DNA of 22,386 nt, from assembly GCF_963976135.1 (NCBI RefSeq), contig NZ_CAXBKN010000049.1:1-22386 (forward strand). The letters run 5' to 3'. The stretch's first letter is position 1, and every line of letters begins with the position of its first letter. This DNA is from Maricaulis sp963976135 (lineage in GTDB: Bacteria > Pseudomonadota > Alphaproteobacteria > Caulobacterales > Maricaulaceae). The notes under the pieces were generated by a model. That model made no database searches and was not told where the DNA came from. It saw only the letters and a list, made by a program, of their open reading frames with translations. A program made the translations under genes and the position numbers. Positions 14,903 to 22,185 of this stretch are shown here, piece after piece.

Positions 14903-15497
14903 TCGCCTGAAGGGCGTCCTTGCGGCGATCCGCGTCACCGCCGATGCCCGCCTGGGCCTGATCCTGGCGGGCACCGTGCTGGTGCTCGACCAGCTCAGCA
15001 AATGGCTGGTGCTGGACCGCCTGGCCTTTTCGCCGCCCGGTTGCCTGGATTTCCAGCGCGCCGACGCGCTGGCCCGGTCCGGCATGGTCAATACGTGCGG
15101 CCATATCGAAATCTCGTCTTTCTTTGACCTCACCATGGTGTGGAATAAGGGCGTCAGCTTCGGCCTGCTCGGGGCGGACGGCATGCTCGGCCGCTTCCTG
15201 CTGGTCGGTTTCTCGGTGATTGTCGCCATGGCGCTGATCGCCGGCCTGTTATCGCTGGGGCCGTTCAAGGCCGTGCGGCGCTGGCAGGCGATCGCTTTCG
15301 GCCTGATCATTGGCGGCGCTCTGGGCAATGCGATCGACCGGGCGCTCTATGGCGCGGTCGCCGACTTCCTGAATTTCTCCGGCATGATGTTTCCCTGGGT
15401 GTTCAATATCGCCGATGTCGGCATCAATCTGGGGGTCGCGGCGATCCTGCTGGATGTTTTCGTTTTCGACCGGGAAAAGCGTCCCACCAAGATGTAA
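14895..15497 (+). CDS. lspA: Lipoprotein signal peptidase (signal peptidase II)
   Basis: 200-residue integral membrane aspartyl protease that removes the signal peptide from diacylglyceryl-modified prolipoproteins. Four hydrophobic segments lie at about 20-40, 80-95, 99-122 and 165-190, with a further one around 131-147. Conserved motifs are LVLDQLSKWLV (29-39), MVWNKGVSFG (81-90), GALGNAIDR (141-149), VADF with D157, and FNIAD with D174; the last two Asp should be the catalytic dyad. It is longer than the common 160-170 residues because of a 20-residue N-terminal extension and an extra stretch in the first periplasmic loop containing C50 and C68. The start overlaps the ileS stop by 8 bp. Confidence 0.96.
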   Translation: MLDRLKGVLAAIRVTADARLGLILAGTVLVLDQLSKWLVLDRLAFSPPGCLDFQRADALARSGMVNTCGHIEISSFFDLTMVWNKGVSFGLLGADGMLGRFLLVGFSVIVAMALIAGLLSLGPFKAVRRWQAIAFGLIIGGALGNAIDRALYGAVADFLNFSGMMFPWVFNIADVGINLGVAAILLDVFVFDREKRPTKM

Positions 15498-15536
15498 TGG
15501 TCTGAGGGCTGGAGATCGGTGAGACTCTTCGCTACA

Positions 15537-15542
15537 TATGAT
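15537..15542 (+). promoter_or_regulatory. candidate -10 element of the BamF-like gene
   Basis: TATGAT lies 27 bp before ATG 15570 in the 72-bp gap after lspA. No recognisable -35 element accompanies it, so internal transcription start here is only possible. Confidence 0.25.
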
Positions 15543-15569
15543 CCGAAGAATGACTGGAGCTAAGTCCAT

Positions 15570-16112
15570 ATGCGTTTGCCATCCCTACTTATTGCCGCTG
15601 CTGCGGCCTCTTTCGCCCTGACGGGTTGTGCCGCTGTCGAGCAAGGCTTTGGTGGTGGGAAGGTTACGCCGGACGAGTTCCGTACCGTCACCATCGCGCC
15701 GCTCAGCGTGCCGCCCGAATTCAATCTGCGCCCGCCGCGTCCCGGCGCGCCGCGGCCGGAAGAGATCTACCCCGACCAGATGGCCCGCGCGGCCCTGCTT
15801 GGTTCCCAGGGTGAGTTCCAGGGCAGCGATGCCGAGGCCCTGCTGGTTGCCCATGCCGGCGGCGGCGCGGCCGATCCATTCATCCGCTCGATCATTGATG
15901 GCGAAACCGCCGGCGTCGTGCACAAGACCCGCAGCTTTGCTGACCAGGTCCTGTTCTGGCGCGATGGCGAATACGTCCCGCCTGTCGATGCGACACCGCT
16001 CGATTCAGCGGCCGAGGCGGCGCGTCAGGAATCGATCCTGAACGTCACCGGTGGTGGCAATGTCGAGATCGAACATGATCGCCGGTTGCTGCCGAAACTG
16101 CCCGGCCTCTGA
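15570..16112 (+). CDS. DUF3035 lipoprotein, BamF-like outer-membrane assembly subunit
   Basis: 180-residue predicted lipoprotein. The signal peptide ends in the canonical lipobox LTGC (Cys20). The conserved segment is DEFRTVTIAPLSVPPEF (about 35-51) followed by NLRPPRPGAPRPEE, which I recognise as the DUF3035 hallmark. In Caulobacter this family was described as BamF, a BAM-complex subunit whose motif resembles part of BamC. The rest is low in recognisable motifs and is probably flexible. ATG 15570 follows GGAG at about 10 nt. It sits between lspA, whose product would process it, and mutL. Identification as a BAM subunit rests on remembered family knowledge, not a search. Confidence 0.75.
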   Translation: MRLPSLLIAAAAASFALTGCAAVEQGFGGGKVTPDEFRTVTIAPLSVPPEFNLRPPRPGAPRPEEIYPDQMARAALLGSQGEFQGSDAEALLVAHAGGGAADPFIRSIIDGETAGVVHKTRSFADQVLFWRDGEYVPPVDATPLDSAAEAARQESILNVTGGGNVEIEHDRRLLPKLPGL

Positions 16113-16142
16113 TCGCAGCATCGCTGCACACTTGACCGACTC

Positions 16143-16166
16143 AGGGCCAGCCGAAAGGTTGGCCCT
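16143..16166 (+). promoter_or_regulatory. hairpin enclosing the mutL ribosome-binding site
   Basis: AGGGCCAGCC (16143-16152) pairs with GGTTGGCCCT (16157-16166) over 10 bp (nine Watson-Crick pairs and one G-T wobble) around a GAAA tetraloop. The 3' arm abuts ATG 16167. The only Shine-Dalgarno-like sequence, GAAAGG (16153-16158), lies in the loop and closing stem, so translation of mutL may be reduced by this structure. Confidence 0.6.
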
Positions 16167-18035
16167 ATGTCTTTGACCATGACCCAGCCCATTATCCGCC
16201 GCCTGCCCGCGCAGACCGTCAATCGCATCGCCGCCGGCGAGGTGGTCGAACGGCCGGCCTCCGTGGTCAAGGAACTGGTCGAGAACGCGCTCGATGCCGG
16301 TGCCACCCGGATCGATATCGTCGCGGACAGCGGCGGCCTTGCGCGCCTGCTGATCGACGATAATGGCAAGGGCATGAGCGCCGAGGAGCTGGGCTTGTGC
16401 ATCGAGCGCCACGCCACCTCAAAACTCCCCCTCGGTGAGGACGGCCAGGACGATCTGCTCAACATCGCCACCATGGGTTTTCGCGGCGAGGCACTGCCCT
16501 CGATCGGCTCGATCGCCCGTCTGTCCATTATCAGCCAGGCGCGCGGGGCCGGGGATGCCTGGTCGGTCAGCGTCGAGGGCGGCAAGGCCAGTGAGGTCGC
16601 CCCCATCGCCCCGCTTGGACGCCCGGGCACGCGCATCGAGGTGCGCGACCTTTTCTATGCGACGCCGGCCCGGCTGAAATTTCTCAAGAGCGAGCGCGCT
16701 GAAAATCTCGGCATTTCCGATGTCGTCAAACGCCTGGCCATGTCGCGGCCTGATGTCGGCTTCTTCCTCGTGCAGGACGGGCGCAAGCGCCTGTCGATTG
16801 CTGCCGAGAGCGGCGATGATGCCGAGGCGCACAAGGCGCGGATGACGGCGGTCATCGGTGCCGATTTCGGTGCCAATGCGCTGGAGGTCGATCAGGTGCG
16901 CGAGGGCGTGAGGGTATCCGGCTTTGCCAGCCTGCCGACCTATTCACGCGGCAATGCGATGCACCAATATCTGTTCGTCAATGGCCGTCCGGTCCGCGAC
17001 AAGCTGCTCGGCGGCGCCGTGCGCGGTGCCTATCAGGATTTTCTGGCCCGTGACCGCCATCCGGTCGTTGCGCTCAATGTTGAACTGCCGACCAGCCAGG
17101 TCGACGTCAATGTCCACCCGGCCAAGGCCGAGGTGCGCTTTCGCGACGCCGGACTGGTGCGCGGGCTGATCGTCGGCGCGCTGCGCCATGCGCTCGCCGG
17201 GGCCGGTCACCGGGCCTCCACGACGGTTGCCGGCCACGCTCTTGGTGCGGTGAGGCCCGAGGGCTATCGGCCGCCTCAGGGCCTCCAATACCAGGCCTCG
17301 CCCCATTCGGCCCTGTGGGGCCGCATGCCCGAACCGCATCAGCCGGGCGTGTTCGAGCCGGGCATGTCGGCGCGGATCGAACGCGATGAGACGCCGGACC
17401 CCGCATCGGGCTTTGCCGAAGGCATGGAGGCTGCGCCGCAGGCCCCGGCGCCGGACTGGCCGCTGGGCACGGCGCGGGCGCAATTGCACGAAACCTATGT
17501 CATCGCCCAGACCGCCGACGGTATCGTCATCGTCGACCAGCACGCCGCCCATGAGCGGCTGGTCTATGAGCGGATGAAGACCATGCTGGCCGAGACCGGT
17601 GTGCAGCGCCAGCGCCTGCTGGTGCCGGAAATTGTCGATCTCGAGGAATCCGAAGCCCAGCGCCTGCTCGATCGCAGCCATGAACTGGCCGAACTGGGTC
17701 TGGTGATCGAGAGCTTCGGGGCCGGTTCAATCGCCGTGCGCGAAACACCGGCCCTGCTCAGGAAACTCAATGTCCAGGGCCTGATCCGCGATCTCGCGGA
17801 TGACCTCGCCGAATATGACCAGGCGCTCTCGCTGAAGGAAAAGCTCGAAGATGTCGTTGGCACCATGGCTTGCCATGGTTCGGTCCGCGCCGGGCGGCGT
17901 CTGAATGGCGAGGAGATGAATGCGCTGCTGCGCGAGATGGAAGCGACACCGCATTCCGGCCAGTGCAATCACGGCCGTCCGACCTATGTCGAGCTGAAGC
18001 TGGCGGATATCGAGCGCTTGTTCGGGCGGCGATAG
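16167..18035 (+). CDS. mutL: DNA mismatch repair protein MutL (endonuclease type)
   Basis: 622 residues. The N-terminal GHKL ATPase has E39-N40 and D43 in ELVENALDAGA, DDNGKGM (64-70) and GFRGEAL (104-110). A variable linker at about 335-430 leads to the dimerisation/endonuclease domain. The metal-binding motif DQHAAHERLVYE (457-468) fits DQHA-x2-E-x4-E. ACHGSVRAG at 568-576 and C600-N-H602-G-R-P match the further endonuclease motifs, so this MutL should nick DNA itself, as expected in organisms without MutH. ATG 16167 is taken; an in-frame ATG at 16179 has no ribosome-binding site. It follows the BamF-like gene by 54 bp. Confidence 0.97.
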   Translation: MSLTMTQPIIRRLPAQTVNRIAAGEVVERPASVVKELVENALDAGATRIDIVADSGGLARLLIDDNGKGMSAEELGLCIERHATSKLPLGEDGQDDLLNIATMGFRGEALPSIGSIARLSIISQARGAGDAWSVSVEGGKASEVAPIAPLGRPGTRIEVRDLFYATPARLKFLKSERAENLGISDVVKRLAMSRPDVGFFLVQDGRKRLSIAAESGDDAEAHKARMTAVIGADFGANALEVDQVREGVRVSGFASLPTYSRGNAMHQYLFVNGRPVRDKLLGGAVRGAYQDFLARDRHPVVALNVELPTSQVDVNVHPAKAEVRFRDAGLVRGLIVGALRHALAGAGHRASTTVAGHALGAVRPEGYRPPQGLQYQASPHSALWGRMPEPHQPGVFEPGMSARIERDETPDPASGFAEGMEAAPQAPAPDWPLGTARAQLHETYVIAQTADGIVIVDQHAAHERLVYERMKTMLAETGVQRQRLLVPEIVDLEESEAQRLLDRSHELAELGLVIESFGAGSIAVRETPALLRKLNVQGLIRDLADDLAEYDQALSLKEKLEDVVGTMACHGSVRAGRRLNGEEMNALLREMEATPHSGQCNHGRPTYVELKLADIERLFGRR

Positions 18036-18082
18036 GGGCGTTGCCTGATGCAGGCCGGCCGGTGCCGGGCTTCGGCTGCGCC

Positions 18083-19222
18083 CTAGGCGCGGCGCTTCAT
18101 GGCGGAGGGCTCGTCATAGCTCAGCCCCAGGGCGTGGGCCAGTTCACCGACAAGCTCATGCGCAATATCGACATCGATCCGCGCCTCGGCGTCCTGCCCC
18201 TGCCGGTAGTTCCAGAAATCGCAGGCATGGGAAATCTCGCCGATGGCGCGTCCGATCTCGGCGAAGGACCGGCTGGCCGAACGCAGGAAGTCCTGGAAGG
18301 GGATGGGGTCATTCTCGTCAATCAGGGCCTTGAAGGCGGCGTCATAGCCAATGATATGGACTTTGACTGACCCGAAATTCTCGTCGATTTGCTGCAGGAT
18401 GCGCCGCACCAGCCCGTAGAGATAGACCTTGTCCTCATGGCGCGGCCGGTTAAGCCGCATGCTCGCCATCCGTGTCGCCACGGCCGGGAAACCCTGCAGG
18501 AGGCGCGCATAGCACCATTTGTAATACAGCACGCCCTTCCAGCCCTTCATGGAGAGCTCGAAATCCTCGGTGCCGAATCTGAGGGCCTTGCGCAAGGGCG
18601 CGAGCGACGGGCTGGCGGCATTCTCCATCATCAGCCGGCTCAGGCGCTCGGCCGTCAGGTCGGTATCGAAACCGGCGCCGTCATTGGCCCGCTCGACCAG
18701 GGCGCGCATATCATGATGCAGGAAGTTTCGGACGGCGCGAATATCCCGCGGCGAGATATTGAAATAGCAATCGGCAATCTTGCGGCCCAGACCTTGCGCG
18801 ACATCGCGCAATAGATAGGGGTCGAGTGACGGCAGACGTGCGATCTCGCGCAGCAATTCAATGTCCCGATTGATGTTCTCGATCGGCGTGTTCGCGCCCA
18901 TTGCCTCGCGGAAGGCGGCCTCGAGATTGGGCTGTTCGATGAAGAGGCTGTAGCCGCCGAGCTTGAGGTCGGACTTGCTGATCGGGAAAACGATCTTGGT
19001 CGCCGTCGCGCGCGGCGTGAGCACATAGGGACGGTCCTGGGCGCGCAGGGCGTGTTTCAGCAGGATCGCCTCATTCAGGCGCCGGCAGCTGAATAGCGGC
19101 AAGGCAGCGTGTTCCGGATTGGCGGCATTGGCGGTGGCGAGTTCGTGCAGATTCAGCACGCGGGCCGAGGCCGCGGTCTGGGCGATGCGATGAAGGCCCC
19201 TGAGTTGTTGCATGCCTGTCAT
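18083..19222 (-). CDS. Unrecognised 379-residue protein
   Basis: I do not recognise this protein. It is soluble-looking: no signal peptide or clear membrane segment. It is probably largely helical, with many charged amphipathic stretches, for example DIELLREIARLPSLDPYLLRD (within about 120-140) and LYGLVRRILQQIDENFG (about 268-284). Notable conserved-looking patches are TATKIVFPISKSDLKLGGYS (73-92), CYFNISPRDIRAVRNFLHHD (152-171), GWKGVLYYKWCYARLLQGF (227-245) and SHACDFWNYRQG (331-342). Base composition and codon use resemble the neighbours, so recent transfer is not suggested. The open frame allows a TTG at 19282; ATG 19222 is preferred with GAG 7 nt upstream, and ATG 19213 is an alternative. 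It stands alone, convergent with mutL and 114 bp from the rsmD end. Confidence 0.8.
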   Translation of the reverse strand: MTGMQQLRGLHRIAQTAASARVLNLHELATANAANPEHAALPLFSCRRLNEAILLKHALRAQDRPYVLTPRATATKIVFPISKSDLKLGGYSLFIEQPNLEAAFREAMGANTPIENINRDIELLREIARLPSLDPYLLRDVAQGLGRKIADCYFNISPRDIRAVRNFLHHDMRALVERANDGAGFDTDLTAERLSRLMMENAASPSLAPLRKALRFGTEDFELSMKGWKGVLYYKWCYARLLQGFPAVATRMASMRLNRPRHEDKVYLYGLVRRILQQIDENFGSVKVHIIGYDAAFKALIDENDPIPFQDFLRSASRSFAEIGRAIGEISHACDFWNYRQGQDAEARIDVDIAHELVGELAHALGLSYDEPSAMKRRA

Positions 19223-19239
19223 CGTGAGGCTCAGCCGCG

Positions 19240-19282
19240 CATGGTCCAGCGAAAATGCTATCCCACAGAGAATACAGCCCAA
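19240..19282 (-). promoter_or_regulatory. possible promoter of the unrecognised gene
   Basis: The minus strand reads TTGGGC, 16 bp, then TAGCAT within the gap before ATG 19222, with TTAACCG further upstream. It is a modest sigma70-like match, and if real it excludes the upstream TTG start. Confidence 0.3.
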
Positions 19283-19336
19283 ACTCGAATTTACGGTTAA
19301 TGCCCGCCGATGAAATCCGAATGGATTCCTCGCGGT

Positions 19337-19900
19337 TCAGTTATCGCGTTCGAGGAACATCACCTTGGCGGCGCCATATTCGCGCTCATTGGCCAGGATC
19401 CAGCCGGGCGTTTCCGGCTTTTCCTCAATCCCGACTTCCAGCATTGCGACGGCATCTTGAGAAACCCAATTGCCGGTCAGCAATTTGGCCAGCGCCTTTT
19501 CGCCCAACCCGCTGCCATAGGGCGGATCGATGAAGACCAGATCGAAGGGCTCGGCCATGGCGGCGGGTCTTGAGCCCATCGCGGTGGCATCCTTGCGGTG
19601 CAGGCTGGTCTGGGAAAAGAGTTTGAGCGTCTGGATATTCTCATGGATCGCGGTGCGGGCGGCCGTCTCGCTATCCACGAAAAGGCAGAAGGCCGCGCCG
19701 CGGGACAGGGCTTCCAGCCCCAGTCCGCCGGAGCCGGCGAACAGGTCGAGCACGCGGGCACCCACCAGTGGCGGGGCCCATTCAGCATGGTCGAGCACGT
19801 TGAAGATCGCTTCGCGGGCGCGGTCCGATGTCGGGCGCGTGGTGCGGCCCTTGGGCGCAATAATGGTTCGGCCCTTATAGAGACCGCCGACAATTCTCAT
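19337..19900 (-). CDS. rsmD: 16S rRNA (guanine(966)-N2)-methyltransferase RsmD
   Basis: 187 residues, normal length. It methylates G966 of 16S rRNA in the assembled 30S subunit using S-adenosylmethionine. Signature stretches are MRIVGGLYKGR at the start, RPTSDRARE (22-30), the SAM-binding loop LDLFAGSGGLGLEALSRGA (51-69) and the catalytic DPPY (125-128) in LVFIDPPYGSG. ATG 19900 lies 3 bp after the stop of the pseudouridine synthase gene, so the pair is one operon of rRNA-modifying enzymes and probably translationally coupled. No terminator is evident after the stop. Confidence 0.96.
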   Translation of the reverse strand: MRIVGGLYKGRTIIAPKGRTTRPTSDRAREAIFNVLDHAEWAPPLVGARVLDLFAGSGGLGLEALSRGAAFCLFVDSETAARTAIHENIQTLKLFSQTSLHRKDATAMGSRPAAMAEPFDLVFIDPPYGSGLGEKALAKLLTGNWVSQDAVAMLEVGIEEKPETPGWILANEREYGAAKVMFLERDN

Positions 19901-19903
19901 GAT

Positions 19904-21058
19904 CTAGCTCCGCCCTCTGGGCTTGCGGTCGGCACCGGGCCTGCCGGGACTGCCCACCGGTTTGCCGGCCGCGCCGCGATTTTTGCCGGCCAGCTGGAAA
20001 CCGGCCTTCGGCTTGCCGCCGGGGCTTTTGCCTGCTGGTGGCTTGCCGGCAAATTTGCGGCCTTCGCCCCGCTTCGCTTCGGCCGACTCGGCCGGGCCAC
20101 CACGCGGGTCCGCGCGTTTCGCTCCGTCACGTTTGGCATCGGGCCGTCTGGAACCGGGACGCTTGTCATCCGGACGGTTGCGTGGGCCGCGGTTTTTCGA
20201 ATCTTCCAGATACTGGACCGGTTTGGCAAAGCCGGGCTGGCCTGCGCCGCCCATGGTGCGCTTGGCCGGGCGTTTGGCGGGGCGGCTGCTGGCAGCGGCG
20301 AGCTCCTCGAACACATGTCCGGCTTCCATCAGATGCCCGCACTGGTCCTTGAGCACGCGCGAGGCAACGGACTTGACCTCGCCGCGGTCGATTGTGCCGA
20401 GCTGGAACGGGCCATAGGCGATCCGGATCAGCCGGTTGACGCGCAGGCCGACGGCATCGAGGGCGCGGCGAACCTCGCGATTCTTGCCTTCCTTGATGCC
20501 GATGGTCAGCCAGATATTCGAGCCGGTCTCGCGCTCGACTTCCACTTCCATCGGGCCGTATTTGATGCCCTCGACCGTGATGCCGGCCTGTAGCTTGGCA
20601 ATGGCTGCATTGTCGATCGTGCCGAAGGCGCGGGCGCGATAGCGCCGCGTCCAGCCGGTGGAAGGCAATTCCAGGGCACGGGCGAGGGCGCCGTCATTGG
20701 TCAGCAGAAGCAGGCCTTCCGACGTCAGATCGAGCCGGCCGATCGAGATCACACGTCCGATTTCCTTCGGCAATTTGTCGAATACCGTCTCACGCCCTTC
20801 CGGGTCGCTATGTGTCGTCACCAGGCCGGCGGGCTTGTGATAGAGCCAGAGACGCGTGGCCTCCGGTGTCTCGACCGTGATGCCATCGACAATGATGACT
20901 TCCTGTCCGGTCACCTTGAAGGCCGGGGTGTCGAGCGTCTTGCCATCGACCTTGACGCGGCCGCCCTCGATCATGCGCTCGATCTCGCGCCGCGAGGCGA
21001 CGCCGGCACGGGCAAGGTATTTGGCGATGCGTTCGCCGCTCTGGACTGCGTCGGTCAA
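19904..21058 (-). CDS. rluB: RsuA/RluB-family rRNA pseudouridine synthase with basic tail
   Basis: 384 residues. An S4 RNA-binding domain (about 10-60: RIAKYLARAGVASRREIERM) precedes the catalytic domain of the RsuA/RluB/RluE/RluF family, with the Asp110 signature GRLDLTSEGLLLLTNDG (107-123) and KEGKNREVRRAL (199-210). From about residue 258 to the end is a low-complexity tail rich in Lys, Arg, Gly and Pro, probably disordered and RNA-binding. The start is TTG 21058: an in-frame TAG lies 27 bp upstream, and the next ATG falls inside the S4 domain. AAAGGG lies 6 nt before the TTG. The target is probably 23S rRNA (RluB type), but RsuA-like specificity cannot be excluded. It is operonic with rsmD. 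Confidence 0.92.
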   Translation of the reverse strand: MTDAVQSGERIAKYLARAGVASRREIERMIEGGRVKVDGKTLDTPAFKVTGQEVIIVDGITVETPEATRLWLYHKPAGLVTTHSDPEGRETVFDKLPKEIGRVISIGRLDLTSEGLLLLTNDGALARALELPSTGWTRRYRARAFGTIDNAAIAKLQAGITVEGIKYGPMEVEVERETGSNIWLTIGIKEGKNREVRRALDAVGLRVNRLIRIAYGPFQLGTIDRGEVKSVASRVLKDQCGHLMEAGHVFEELAAASSRPAKRPAKRTMGGAGQPGFAKPVQYLEDSKNRGPRNRPDDKRPGSRRPDAKRDGAKRADPRGGPAESAEAKRGEGRKFAGKPPAGKSPGGKPKAGFQLAGKNRGAAGKPVGSPGRPGADRKPRGRS

Positions 21059-21064
21059 GCTTGA

Positions 21065-21070
21065 CCCTTT
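21065..21070 (-). promoter_or_regulatory. ribosome-binding site supporting a TTG start
   Basis: AAAGGG on the minus strand, 6 nt before the TTG at 21058, supports this rare start codon for the pseudouridine synthase gene. Confidence 0.6.
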
Positions 21071-21095
21071 CCCATTGGCGCTCTACGCCGCCGCC

Positions 21096-21578
21096 ATGAC
21101 AACGTCGCGAGATACCGGGTTTATGGAGGCGGCACTACGCCTGGCGCAATCGGCAGCACAAGCCGGCGAAACGCCAATCGGTGCAATCATCGTCGATCCG
21201 GCCACGGACGAGATCATCGCGAGCGCGCATAATAGCCCGATTGCCGGTCATGATCCAACCGGGCACGCAGAAATACTCGCCCTGCGCGCTGCAGGGGCCA
21301 AGCTGGGCAATTATCGCCTTCCCGGGCTGGAGCTGTTTGTGACGCTGGAGCCGTGCGCCATGTGCGCCGGCGCCATCTCCCATGCGCGCATCGGCCGGCT
21401 GGTTTATGGTGCCGAAGACGCCAAGGGCGGCGCCGTGGCCCACGGTCCGCGCTTCTTCGAACAGCCGACCTGTCATTCACGGCCACAGGTCACATCCGGC
21501 ATCCTCGCCGAAGAAAGTGCGCAGCTTCTGCGCGGCTTTTTCCGGGCGCGCCGAAAAGCGAAGAGCGACGGGGCTTGA
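21096..21578 (+). CDS. tadA: tRNA-specific adenosine deaminase TadA
   Basis: 160 residues. It deaminates A34 to inosine in the anticodon of tRNA-Arg(ACG). The zinc-dependent deaminase signature is complete: GHAE with H57 and the proton-shuttle E59, and EPCAMCAGAI with C87 and C90. GETPIGAIIV (24-33), HARIGRLVYGAEDAKGGA and the C-terminal RGFFRARRK basic helix are typical of TadA. ATG 21096 is taken; no ribosome-binding site precedes it, so translation may be leaderless or begin at ATG 21123, which would shorten helix 1. It is divergent from the pseudouridine synthase gene across only 37 bp. Confidence 0.95.
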   Translation: MTTSRDTGFMEAALRLAQSAAQAGETPIGAIIVDPATDEIIASAHNSPIAGHDPTGHAEILALRAAGAKLGNYRLPGLELFVTLEPCAMCAGAISHARIGRLVYGAEDAKGGAVAHGPRFFEQPTCHSRPQVTSGILAEESAQLLRGFFRARRKAKSDGA

Positions 21579-21603
21579 CCGCGCCCGGCCGCCGGCCTGT
21601 CTC

Positions 21604-22182
21604 TCAGGCCGCAAGGCGTGCCTCGAGCCCGGCCCGGGCTGCCGGCCACTCATCCCTGAGCATCGAGAAGTAGACCGAATCCCGCCACTCGCCGGTCCAG
21701 CACAGCAGGTGATGGCGCAGCGTGCCTTCCTTCGTCGCGCCCATTTTCAGCATCGCATTCTGTGAGCGCAGGTTTTTGTGATGGGTCTTCAGCTCGACCC
21801 GCTCGGCACCGGCATCGAAGGCATGGCCGAGCAGAAGATGTTTGCAGGCCGGATTGACCTTGCCGCCGCGCGCTTCGGCGCAATACCAGGTCCAGCCGAC
21901 CTCAAGGCGCCTGTGGTCCGGTGTGATCCCCAGATAGGCGCTATGGCCCAGCGCCGCGCCATCGGCCTGGCGCCGCACCAGGTGCGAGATCTGGTCGCCG
22001 CGGGCCTGGCCGGCCAGCATCAGATCGAACCAGGCATCGAAATGGGGGCCGTCGCCACGGATCGAGGTCAGCGCCCACAGCTCGGCCTCCGCCGCCAGCG
22101 GCCGCAATTGCTCGCGATGCGCCCCGCCAAGCGGCTCCAGCCGGACGATGTCATTTTCCAGAATGCGTGGCTCGATCTGCAT
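21604..22182 (-). CDS. GNAT family N-acetyltransferase (RimJ/RimL-like)
   Basis: 192 residues, one GNAT domain of the RimJ/RimL-like type common near 190-200 residues. It begins IEPRILENDIVRLEPL. The central acetyl-CoA-binding region is EVGWTWYCAEARGGKVNPACKHLLLGHAF (about 93-121), with GGKVN where the usual R/Q-x-x-G-x-G/A loop would be. Then come VELKTHHKNLRSQNAMLKMGA and the terminal EWRDSVYFSMLRDEW, both typical of the family. The acceptor (protein N-terminus, amino acid or small molecule) cannot be told. ATG 22182 lies 3 bp after the stop of the permease gene, so they form an operon. It converges with tadA with a 25-bp gap. Confidence 0.9.
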   Translation of the reverse strand: MQIEPRILENDIVRLEPLGGAHREQLRPLAAEAELWALTSIRGDGPHFDAWFDLMLAGQARGDQISHLVRRQADGAALGHSAYLGITPDHRRLEVGWTWYCAEARGGKVNPACKHLLLGHAFDAGAERVELKTHHKNLRSQNAMLKMGATKEGTLRHHLLCWTGEWRDSVYFSMLRDEWPAARAGLEARLAA

Positions 22183-22185
22183 GGC

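Noticed and set aside
12662..15328. Very long open frame on the minus strand opposite ileS and lspA
   Set aside because: It lies opposite two certain genes, its translation is a low-similarity, R/A/G/P-rich sequence typical of GC-rich antisense frames, and it has no recognisable domain or ribosome-binding site.
18036..18082. Terminator between mutL and the unrecognised gene
   Set aside because: Only GCCTG-ATG-CAGGC with no T-tract; too weak to call.
20040..20290. Tandem DNA repeats in the pseudouridine synthase gene
   Set aside because: The repetitiveness is explained by the low-complexity coding of the basic tail; no exact tandem unit is seen.
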